Source: BOG-933 sp037132135 (GTDB lineage: Bacteria > Pseudomonadota > Alphaproteobacteria > Azospirillales > Azospirillaceae). Taken from it: a DNA stretch of 9,910 bases. Positions 1 through 5,848 of the stretch are shown piece after piece. Positions within the stretch are counted from its first letter, which is position 1. Each line of letters opens with the position of its first letter. The DNA is taken from positions 1 through 9,910 of the forward strand of contig JBAXPR010000122.1 in the NCBI GenBank assembly GCA_037132135.1, in the 5' to 3' direction. Below the pieces are notes generated by a model. It was not told the origin of the DNA. It saw only the letters and a list, made by a program, of their open reading frames with translations, and did not search any database. A program made the position numbers and the translations under genes.

Positions 1-2874
1 CCCGGCTTCCAGCCTAGACCCAAACCTACCAGCTTCAGCTGGTAGTGGTTTAGTGGCGGCACTATGGTGGCTGCGCAGACGCCCGTCATAGATCGCCTCG
101 GAAATCCAGCCGCAGAGTTCCGGATGCATCCGCCACGACACGTCGAGAAAGGTGCCTCTGTCGGCGGGGACCGTGGCGAGTCCGCCGAGCAGGTGCTCCA
201 GGACACTGGCACCTGACTCACCAGGATGGACTCCTTGCGTGGGCTGCCCGAGCTGCTGCTGGTCGCCGACCAGTACGATATTTCGAGCGGCCGTGCCCAT
301 GGCCACGACATTGGCCAGGGCGACTTGGCCGGCTTCATCGATGAACAGATAGTCGACCGACTGCTCGAACTCCTCACGGCTGAACAGCCATGCCGTGCCG
401 GCAATCAGCTGGGCATCGGCCGGAATCTGGGCGTTGTCGAACACGTCACGCACTATTTGGCCATTGAATGCACTATCCGCGTCGGTTGACTTCTTGACGC
501 CGACGAACATGAAGCCTGCAGCCCTGGCCGCCTTCTCGACGCCGCTCAGCAGATTGTTGATGGCCTTGTGCGAGTTGCTGGCGACGCCGATGGTTTTGCC
601 CTGTCGCATCAGTTCCACGATGACGTGGCTCGAAGTGTAGGTCTTGCCGGTGCCAGGCGGCCCTTGGACGAACAGGTGGGTGCCATCCATTGCGGTCACC
701 GCCAGGGTAGTGGCCTCGATTAAATCCTGGCCGTCCCGGACTAGAGGCTGGCCAGGCGCGTAGCCCACCAGCCGCGGAGGCTCGCGGCGCAGGAGGCGCT
801 CGACCGCCAGGAATTTCCCGGACCCCTCGGCGACGCTGTCGGCGAAGCGTCGAACGGCGGCGCGCAACACTTTGTCGGCCAGCGGCCCCTCTGCGCCGAT
901 GGCGAGTGCCTGCGGCAGCGGCCCTTTGGCCATGCCCCGCTTCAGCACCACGACGCCCCTGTCCATGTCCAGTGCCTCGACCGTACCAGCGGCCTCGAGG
1001 GTGTCGACGATAAGCGGCTTGCTGCCCTTGCGCAGCTTCGTCTCCTGAGGCGGAAACCGGTAGGTGTGGACGAACGACCGCTTGTCCTTCTCGGGCGGCC
1101 CTTGCAATAGCAGCCCGCCGAGACACTCCGTGTCCTCATTGAGTTCGTCTGCGTCGTGGCTTTGTCGGTCGAACAGCGCCCACCAACCCGGCTTGGCCTC
1201 GCGCCGATGGAATTCGATGAGATCGGCGACGAGCTGGCGGAACGGCCGTTCAGCCTCACACACTCCCGCCATCAGACGCGCATCGACTGCTAGCCGCTCA
1301 GTCTCGGCTTCGGCTTGACGGGCCAGCGCCTCGGAGTCCGGGGCGACGTCGGCCGGATCGAACCAGGGAGTGTCCCCCGGCCGGATGGAGAGCAGCCAAT
1401 CCCGTAGCAACGCCGTCGAGCGGCAGTCGACAGCGTTGTAGTGCTCGATGTCATCGAGGATCTGCTGCTCGGCGGTCGCGCGCCACCGCTCGTAGGCGAC
1501 GATGCTGTCCGCCGCCGTGGCGACGTCGCCGCCGCGCTTCGCCATGTAGAAGTGCTCGATATTCTTGAGGCTGTAGCGCGGCTCGCTAACCAGCATCCCC
1601 TCGCGCACGACCTTTAGGAGGTCGACGAACTTGTGCCGGCGGAGCAGATCGTCGACTACAGCCTCGCGGGTGGCGTGGGCCATAGCCAAGCGTCGGACGG
1701 CCGTCACCTCATAATGGTTGTAGTGGTAAATGTGGGCGTCGGGGTGCGCGATGAGATGGCCGACGACGAAGTCCAGGAACGCCTCGAGGGCCTTTTTCTC
1801 CCCGGCCCGATCATGTCCCCAATACGCCTTGAACTCTCCGGTTTCCGGATGGCCGACATGGACGCCGAAGAGGTACTCCAGTCCGCCGGGATAGAGCGGA
1901 TCGCCCTCCATGTCAAAGAAGAGGTCGACGTCAGCCGGCCGGGGCAGGCGCGAGAACCCCCTTCCGGGCGGTGCCGCTAGCAGTTCGAAGCGATGGTCGT
2001 CGCTGCCGCGGACGGCGACCTGAAGCCGGGCCTGGGCGCGCAGCCGGCCCAGGATGTCTGGACTCATGCCGGGGACGCGACCCTCGTCGGGCAGGTCTGC
2101 CAAGCCGGACATAGTCGTCACACCGGCGGCGACGAGCTTCTCGCGCTGGGTAGCGCGGATGTTGGCGACGAGGGACAAATGGTCAGCCGCCGTCCACTCG
2201 GCCATGCAGCGCTCACGCCACCGACACATGCCGCAGTGGCCGCACGGGTCTGGTTCGGTGGTCACGCGCTCGGCACCGTCCGCCAGGAACTGCACGAGCC
2301 GACGCTGAGCGTGGCCGACATAGTGGAGGTAGTCGGTCGGCCGCAGCGTCTCGACGGTGCCATTGCCCAGCGCGACGGACATCCGGGTTGGTGGCCGTCC
2401 CTGGATTGCCGCGATCAGGTTGCTGTAGAGCGATAGCTGGACGGCGTAACTTGCCGACATGCTGGCGCTGAGTTTCGTGTCCGCCACATCATATGACCAA
2501 GCTCCCAACGCCGACGGCTCGGACGACCGTTCGAGGAAGTCGGCGAACCCGTGCCATTGGCCGGTATGGAGAGCCGCTTGATAGATGACGTCCTCGCCAC
2601 GGCGCATGGCATCCAGGGTCAGTTGCACCCGCTCGGGCAGCCTCGCGCGGTCAGGAATGACAGCCACCGACCGCCCCTCGTCCTGCAATTGGGCGAGATA
2701 CGCCTGCTCGTGGGCGATGCCCTTGGCCTGGAGGAACTCAATGGTCGCGTCGGGAGGCGCGGGATCGAGGTCTTCGTCCAAGGCACGGAAGTCCAGCGCG
2801 GAGGCGTGCCGGCATCCCAGGAATGTGTTCAGGTCGCCGGCGGACAGCAGCAGGTTTCCATCTACGCGTCTCAT
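1..2874 (-). CDS. TM0106-family RecB-like nuclease fused to DEDD exonuclease and SF1 helicase (3' end cut by window)
   Basis: The frame is open for 958 codons from ATG 2874 to the window edge with no stop. Residues 1-225 form a Cas4/RecB-type PD-(D/E)XK nuclease: H55 (GIAHE), D112 (GFADF), D132-x-K134 (VADTKL) and Q146-x3-Y150. C21 plus C214-x2-C217-x5-C223 match the four-cysteine Fe-S pattern of Cas4 and AddB. Residues about 317-490 are a YprB-like RNase H-fold exonuclease with D321-x-E323 (FFDMEGDP), HYNHYE near 384-389 and YNAVD ending at D483. The SF1 helicase follows: Walker A GPPGTGKT 738-745, DEAGQ at 846-850, GDQQQL at 870-875 and WRMHP at 914-918. Later helicase motifs lie beyond the edge. 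By family knowledge it should unwind and degrade DNA or RNA; its physiological role is not established. The start is the first in-frame ATG, beside a G-rich stretch and overlapping the upstream small gene, so translational coupling is likely. Confidence 0.93.
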   Translation of the reverse strand, partial: MRRVDGNLLLSAGDLNTFLGCRHASALDFRALDEDLDPAPPDATIEFLQAKGIAHEQAYLAQLQDEGRSVAVIPDRARLPERVQLTLDAMRRGEDVIYQAALHTGQWHGFADFLERSSEPSALGAWSYDVADTKLSASMSASYAVQLSLYSNLIAAIQGRPPTRMSVALGNGTVETLRPTDYLHYVGHAQRRLVQFLADGAERVTTEPDPCGHCGMCRWRERCMAEWTAADHLSLVANIRATQREKLVAAGVTTMSGLADLPDEGRVPGMSPDILGRLRAQARLQVAVRGSDDHRFELLAAPPGRGFSRLPRPADVDLFFDMEGDPLYPGGLEYLFGVHVGHPETGEFKAYWGHDRAGEKKALEAFLDFVVGHLIAHPDAHIYHYNHYEVTAVRRLAMAHATREAVVDDLLRRHKFVDLLKVVREGMLVSEPRYSLKNIEHFYMAKRGGDVATAADSIVAYERWRATAEQQILDDIEHYNAVDCRSTALLRDWLLSIRPGDTPWFDPADVAPDSEALARQAEAETERLAVDARLMAGVCEAERPFRQLVADLIEFHRREAKPGWWALFDRQSHDADELNEDTECLGGLLLQGPPEKDKRSFVHTYRFPPQETKLRKGSKPLIVDTLEAAGTVEALDMDRGVVVLKRGMAKGPLPQALAIGAEGPLADKVLRAAVRRFADSVAEGSGKFLAVERLLRREPPRLVGYAPGQPLVRDGQDLIEATTLAVTAMDGTHLFVQGPPGTGKTYTSSHVIVELMRQGKTIGVASNSHKAINNLLSGVEKAARAAGFMFVGVKKSTDADSAFNGQIVRDVFDNAQIPADAQLIAGTAWLFSREEFEQSVDYLFIDEAGQVALANVVAMGTAARNIVLVGDQQQLGQPTQGVHPGESGASVLEHLLGGLATVPADRGTFLDVSWRMHPELCGWISEAIYDGRLRSHHSAATKPLPAEAGRFGSRLEAG

Positions 2875-3214
2875 GGCAGCCCCCCCCCGGTGATGCCGCG
2901 CCAACACGGCGCCTAACCATCAACATCGCCGCGCGCCAATGATACCCGCTGGCTGCCCCGATGAGACTATCAATCGACGCTCGCGCGAGGTTGTCAACGT
3001 TCATGCCGCCCTGAATCACCGTTAGCTGCGGTCGTAGCCGGCGGAGCGCGGCAAGGTCGGGATTGGTATCGCCGACGAATTGGCCAGGGATAATGCCGAC
3101 GTCGTTCTCCGCGGCGACCTCGGCACCTGCCTGGATCAGGTCCAACGCAATGTCAGGGACGGCAACACAGCCGAGGTGCCGCTCAGGCAGATGACACACG
3201 ATTAAAGAATCCAA
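2738..3214 (-). CDS. Small unrecognised protein upstream of the nuclease-helicase, probable frameshift near its 3' end
   Basis: The start is TTG 3214, preceded by AAGGA eight bases upstream; the in-frame stop TGA lies just above it, so there is no earlier start. As written the frame gives 158 residues. Residues 1 to about 100 read like real protein (for example VAVPDIALDLIQAGAEVAAE and LTVIQGGMNVDNLARAS) with coding-type codons. I do not recognise a family. After the C9 run at 2880-2888 the frame becomes an arginine-rich shadow of the nuclease-helicase gene. One extra base in that run (or two fewer) would move it to a frame ending in TGA at 2871-2873, overlapping the downstream ATG as ATGA. 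The authentic product is therefore likely about 115 residues ending near 2871, made in an operon with the helicase. No signal peptide or membrane segment is seen. The real 3' end is uncertain. Confidence 0.5.
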   Translation of the reverse strand: MDSLIVCHLPERHLGCVAVPDIALDLIQAGAEVAAENDVGIIPGQFVGDTNPDLAALRRLRPQLTVIQGGMNVDNLARASIDSLIGAASGYHWRAAMLMVRRRVGAASPGGGCHETRRWKPAAVRRRPEHIPGMPARLRAGLPCLGRRPRSRASRRDH

Positions 3215-3231
3215 TATAGTCCTTCGTCAGA

Positions 3232-3263
3232 TGTCACCTTCAGAAGCGTTCACGTGCGTGACA
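3232..3263. promoter_or_regulatory. Inverted repeats in the divergent intergenic region
   Basis: The 78-bp gap between the small minus-strand gene (TTG 3214) and the plus-strand phosphoesterase (ATG 3293) holds TCACG-TG-CGTGA at 3250-3261. It also holds an outer pair TGTCAC (3232-3237) and GTGACA (3258-3263). Symmetry here suits a dimeric regulator controlling both divergent transcripts. I could not find a convincing -35/-10 pair for either gene, and symmetry this short can arise by chance. Confidence 0.3.
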
Positions 3264-3292
3264 ACGGTTAGCCTTGGACGGTAGGGTTTAGG

Positions 3293-4219
3293 ATGAAGCG
3301 ACCGCGTTCGAGCGACAGCATTCGCATCGGCGTTATGTCAGATTGCCATCTCGGCCAAGATACTGTTGTGATCAATCGAGGGCGAACTCAAGCCATCGAT
3401 GGGAGAAACGATAGCCTCCCTGTCCGCTGGCGACAGCATATTCTCGAGCGGGCACACCTGCCCGGACATCCGCACCTCGGCCCCGACATCACATCCATCC
3501 GTGGAGTCGACCTGGTGCTGATTGCTGGCGACACTTGGACTGGAACCAGGGCGGTCGACTACGCAGATGAAGTGGCTGCCTACTGTTGTTGCCCAGTTGT
3601 TTTGATAGCGGGCAACCACGAATTCTACGGTGTTGATATCACCGCCACCTTAGCGATTATGGCCGAGGCAGCGACCCGAACAAATGATCGCGTCCGGTTC
3701 CTCGACGACAGCCGCACAGACATCGTTATCCGTGGGCGTAGGGTTGCCATACTGGGCTCTCTTTTTTGGACCGATTACCGGTTAAACGGCGTCGAACGAC
3801 AAAACGAGTCTATGATAGCCGCAAAATCCGGACTGAATGACCACCTGTACATCACTATCGGTGGACGCCCTTTCACTCCAACTGACGCCCTCGCTCAACA
3901 TGAGCGCAGCAAAGCGTGGCTGTCTGAGGCAGTGCCGATTGCAAAAACAGACGCCGACATTGTCATCGTGATGGTTCATCATGGCGTGGTTCGGGAGGCA
4001 AATGCAGAAGTATATCGCGGCGGGATACTGTCTCCCGCTTTTGCCAGTGACATCTCCGAAGAAATCAGCTCGTGGGGTGCTGACTTGTTAGTCTCCGGTC
4101 ACACTCACCATTCTTTCGCTATCATGGTCGGCAATACGAGAGTCGTCTCTGCGCCCCGTGGTTATATCGGTACGGAACCTGGGGTTGAGAACTACGTGCC
4201 CATGATTGTCGAAATTTAG
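3293..4219 (+). CDS. Calcineurin-like metallophosphoesterase
   Basis: This 308-residue protein carries the full metal-binding set of the calcineurin-like phosphoesterase superfamily: D17-x-H19 (SDCH), G79-D80, G107-N108-H109-E110, H229-H230 (MVHHG) and G269-H270-T271-H272 (GHTHH). Such enzymes use two metal ions to hydrolyse phosphomonoesters or phosphodiesters; the substrate cannot be read from sequence. A rather long segment (residues 23-70, His/Arg/Pro-rich) separates the first two motifs and may shape the substrate site. No signal peptide or membrane segment, so probably cytosolic. The start at 3293 has only a weak GGGTTTAGG upstream; ATG 3335 is too late because it would leave only two residues before D17. 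Codon use and base composition are clearly less GC-rich than in the flanking genes, which suggests horizontal acquisition. It is divergent from the nuclease-helicase pair and may belong to the same module. Confidence 0.9.
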   Translation: MKRPRSSDSIRIGVMSDCHLGQDTVVINRGRTQAIDGRNDSLPVRWRQHILERAHLPGHPHLGPDITSIRGVDLVLIAGDTWTGTRAVDYADEVAAYCCCPVVLIAGNHEFYGVDITATLAIMAEAATRTNDRVRFLDDSRTDIVIRGRRVAILGSLFWTDYRLNGVERQNESMIAAKSGLNDHLYITIGGRPFTPTDALAQHERSKAWLSEAVPIAKTDADIVIVMVHHGVVREANAEVYRGGILSPAFASDISEEISSWGADLLVSGHTHHSFAIMVGNTRVVSAPRGYIGTEPGVENYVPMIVEI

Positions 4220-4372
4220 TGTGCTATGCCGACGGGAAGGTCCGCGTAACTCAAGGTCTCCGGACATTTGTACGGTCACTGGCGAGGCCGACTTAGGCTG
4301 AACTGAGCCACGTGCGTCCTCCCGCCGCCTTTCTGAAGCAACACATGCGCGGCCCAGTGGGTCGCAATGGGT
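4220..4372. other. Non-coding gap after the phosphoesterase gene
   Basis: I see no convincing gene, terminator or promoter here. A short GGCT/AGCC pair near 4297-4310 is too weak to call a terminator. The stretch ends where the rpoH-like remnant begins. Confidence 0.5.
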
Positions 4373-4453
4373 CGTCAGGCAAGCTGCTCGGCGAGAGCCA
4401 CCTTCTTGACTGCCTTCTGAATCTTCTGAAACGCACGCTCCTCGATCTGACGG
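4373..4453 (-). pseudogene. rpoH 3'-end remnant
   Basis: Positions 4373-4453 align without gaps to 5847-5927, the 3' end of the intact rpoH, with 75 of 81 identical bases; the last 40 or so are identical. Read on the minus strand it gives the final residues of a sigma factor (RQIEERAFQKIQKA, then VKKVALAEQLA and a stop at 4375-4377), against VRKVVLTEQFA in the intact gene. Only the last 25 or so codons remain; the body is missing and is replaced by an ankyrin-gene tail at 4454. It cannot encode a sigma factor. It could derive from the neighbouring rpoH or from a second rpoH paralogue; the conservative amino-acid changes fit either. Confidence 0.85.
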
Positions 4454-4497
4454 TGACCTCCGTGGAGGCCATCAAGGCAACCGCGCCTCGGATGTAG
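4454..4497 (+). pseudogene. Ankyrin-gene 3'-end remnant
   Basis: These 44 bases match the last 44 bases of the first ankyrin gene (5040-5083) at equal length, from TGACCTCCGT to GCGCCTCGGATGTAG. The encoded tail TSVEAIKATAPRM-stop parallels TSVQAAEPNAPRM and TSVQTAGPTPRM in the two intact genes. No ankyrin repeats remain. The frame runs open upstream through the antisense of the rpoH remnant, but that product has no plausible start or domain, so I treat this as the scar of a lost third ankyrin gene. Confidence 0.8.
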
Positions 4498-4588
4498 CCT
4501 CGCCGTCCAGGCTGGTCGCTTCGTTGTCCCTTGCATCGCCCATGGTGAGACTCAGGCTGAGCACAACGCCAGGAATGGGGAGGAGACG
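4498..4588 (+). repeat. Ankyrin-gene leader, copy 1
   Basis: This leader is homologous to the leader of the second ankyrin gene (5084-5187) and partly to the sequence after that gene (5779-5846). Shared blocks include GGTCGCTTCGTTGTCCCTTG and GATGAGAAAGTTGATTGACG across the start codon. It contains a decayed form of the 5805-5844 hairpin (TTGT…CTCAGGCTGAGCACAA) that can no longer pair fully. It ends in a strong ribosome binding site, GGGGAGGAG at 4577-4585. Confidence 0.75.
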
Positions 4589-5083
4589 ATGAGAAAGTTG
4601 ATTGACGCTGTGGCCAGTGGGGACTTGGGTGAGGTTGCGCGGTTGGTCACCAACGGCGCAGAAGTCAATGCCGTGAACGGGCGCGGCAGCATCCTTCTGA
4701 GCTGGGCGATCGTGTCTGGTCATGCCCGTATCGTCGAGTTCCTAGTTGCTAATGGCATCGACGTGAATGCCGTGACCCGGTATGGCAACACCCCTCTGCA
4801 CTGGGCGGCCGGGTTTGGGCATGCCGATGTCGTCGAGTTCCTGGTAGCGAGGGGCGCCGACGTCAATGCCGTAAACGAGGACGGCAACGCTGCTCTGCAC
4901 TGGGCGGCCTCGTTTGGTCACGCCGCCGTCGTTGAGTTTCTGGTCGCCAACGGAGCCGACGTCAATGCCGTAAACGAGGACGGCGAGACCCCTCTGCACT
5001 GGGCAGCCCGTAGAGGTCATGCCGCCATCGTTTCGTTCCTGACCTCCGTCCAGGCCGCCGAGCCAAATGCGCCTCGGATGTAG
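4589..5083 (+). CDS. Ankyrin-repeat protein, copy 1
   Basis: A 164-residue protein almost wholly made of ankyrin repeats, which fold into a stacked helix-turn-helix solenoid used for protein-protein binding. The N-terminal cap (MRKLIDAVASGDLGEVARLV) leads into four 33-residue repeats starting near G33, G66, G99 and G132. Consensus marks such as TPLHWAA, GHA, VVEFLVA and GADVNA are clear; the first repeat is degenerate (SILLSWA). The last repeat ends at residue 151 and is followed by a short tail ending APRM. ATG 4589 is supported by GGGGAGGAG three bases upstream. No signal peptide or membrane segment, so probably cytosolic unless exported by a system not visible here. The binding partner is unknown. 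It is paralogous to the next gene and arose by tandem duplication. Confidence 0.9.
   Translation: MRKLIDAVASGDLGEVARLVTNGAEVNAVNGRGSILLSWAIVSGHARIVEFLVANGIDVNAVTRYGNTPLHWAAGFGHADVVEFLVARGADVNAVNEDGNAALHWAASFGHAAVVEFLVANGADVNAVNEDGETPLHWAARRGHAAIVSFLTSVQAAEPNAPRM
4685..5041 (+). repeat. 99-bp in-frame ankyrin repeat array, gene 1
   Basis: Four units with a 99-bp period recur at high nucleotide identity, for example CTCTGCACTGGGC and GACGTCAATGCCGTAAACGA. Identity at DNA level, not just protein level, points to recent unit duplication or conversion. Confidence 0.75.
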
Positions 5084-5187
5084 CGTCGCCGTCCGGGTTG
5101 GCCGTCCCGGTTGGTCGCTTCGTTGTCCCTTGCATCGCCAACCATGAGAATCAGGCCAAGCAGAATGCCTGGATTGGGGAGAAGACG
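5084..5187 (+). repeat. Ankyrin-gene leader, copy 2, with a 13-bp tandem duplication
   Basis: Homologous to 4498-4588. It differs by a direct tandem duplication of 13 bp: CCGTCCGGGTTGG at 5089-5101 followed by CCGTCCCGGTTGG at 5102-5114 (one mismatch). The corresponding site before gene 1 has one copy. It carries the ribosome binding site GGGGAGAAG just before ATG 5188. Confidence 0.75.
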
Positions 5188-5778
5188 ATGAGAAAGTTGA
5201 TTGACGCTGCGGCCCGCGGCGACTTGGGTGAGGTTACGCGCTTGGTCGCCCTGGGCGCCGACATCAATGCCGCCAACGATTGGGGTGCCACCCCTCTGCA
5301 CTGGGCGGCCGCGAATGGGCATGCCCCCATCGTCGAGTTCCTGGTTGCCAAAGGCGCTGACGTGAATGCTCTCAACGATTGGGGTGCCCCCCCTCTACAC
5401 TGGGCGGGCGGGGACGGACATGCCACCATCGTCGAGTTCCTGGTCGCCAAGGGTGCCGACGTGAATGCCAAAGATGAAGACGGCACCACCCTTCTGCACT
5501 GGGCGGTCCAAAAAGGTCATGCCGCCATTGTCGAGAGTTTGGTCGCCCATGGTGCCGATTTGAATGCCGCGAATACGGTTGGTGACACCCCCCTGCACCG
5601 GGCGGCCCGATATGGACATGTCTCCATCGTCGAGCATCTTGTCGCCCATGGCGCAGACGTGAATACCCCGAACAAGTATGGCGACACCCCTCTGCACCGG
5701 GCGGCCGGCAATGGCCATGCCGCCATCGTCGAGTTCCTGACCTCCGTCCAGACCGCCGGGCCAACGCCTCGGATGTAG
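5188..5778 (+). CDS. Ankyrin-repeat protein, copy 2
   Basis: A 196-residue paralogue of the preceding gene, with one more repeat. After the cap MRKLIDAAARGDLGEVTRLV come five 33-residue repeats starting near G33, G66, G99, G132 and G165, with TPLHWAA/TPLHRAA, GHA, IVEFLVA and GADVNA. The tail ends TPRM, like copy 1. The start is ATG 5188, not the GTG at 5098: a GGGGAGAAG site lies just upstream, and residues from 5188 align exactly with the start of copy 1. Probably a cytosolic protein-binding scaffold; partner unknown. The gap from gene 1 is 104 bp with no terminator-strength hairpin, so the two may be co-transcribed. The gene converges on rpoH across a perfect hairpin. Confidence 0.9.
   Translation: MRKLIDAAARGDLGEVTRLVALGADINAANDWGATPLHWAAANGHAPIVEFLVAKGADVNALNDWGAPPLHWAGGDGHATIVEFLVAKGADVNAKDEDGTTLLHWAVQKGHAAIVESLVAHGADLNAANTVGDTPLHRAARYGHVSIVEHLVAHGADVNTPNKYGDTPLHRAAGNGHAAIVEFLTSVQTAGPTPRM
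5284..5739 (+). repeat. 99-bp in-frame ankyrin repeat array, gene 2
   Basis: Five 99-bp units. Units 1 and 2 share AACGATTGGGGTGCC, and later units share GACACCCC followed by CTGCACCGGGCGGCC. Copy number differs from gene 1 by one unit, as expected of slippage or unequal crossing over. Confidence 0.75.
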
Positions 5779-5804
5779 CGTCGCCGCCCAGGTTGCTCGC
5801 GTCG

Positions 5805-5844
5805 TTGTGCCCAGCCTGAGCCTCGCGGTTCAGGCTGGGCACAA
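5805..5844. terminator. Bidirectional hairpin between ankyrin gene 2 and rpoH
   Basis: TTGTGCCCAGCCTGA (5805-5819) pairs perfectly with TCAGGCTGGGCACAA (5830-5844) across a 10-base loop, giving a 15-bp GC-rich stem. It lies between two convergent stop codons (5778 plus, 5849 minus), the expected place for a shared terminator. There is no long T run on either side, so it may act weakly or mainly protect the 3' ends. Confidence 0.7.
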
Positions 5845-5848
5845 ACCG

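Noticed and set aside
226..2436. Several plus-strand and other-frame open frames of 65-217 codons in the left 2.9 kb
   Set aside because: They lie wholly over the minus-strand nuclease-helicase, which has unmistakable motifs; their translations are low-complexity shadows produced by high GC.
4312..4497. A 61-residue plus-strand frame
   Set aside because: It is the antisense of an rpoH remnant running into an ankyrin-gene tail; no ribosome binding site or domain. Treated as a rearrangement scar.
5098..5187. A 30-residue N-terminal extension of ankyrin protein 2 from a GTG start
   Set aside because: The extension lies in the duplicated leader, and the ATG at 5188 has the ribosome binding site and aligns with the start of the first ankyrin protein.
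4685..5739. CRISPR array suggested by regular repeats
   Set aside because: The period is 99 bp, in frame, and translates to ankyrin repeats throughout; there are no unrelated spacers.
5372..5842. Minus-strand frames opposite ankyrin gene 2
   Set aside because: Periodic shadows of the 99-bp ankyrin units.
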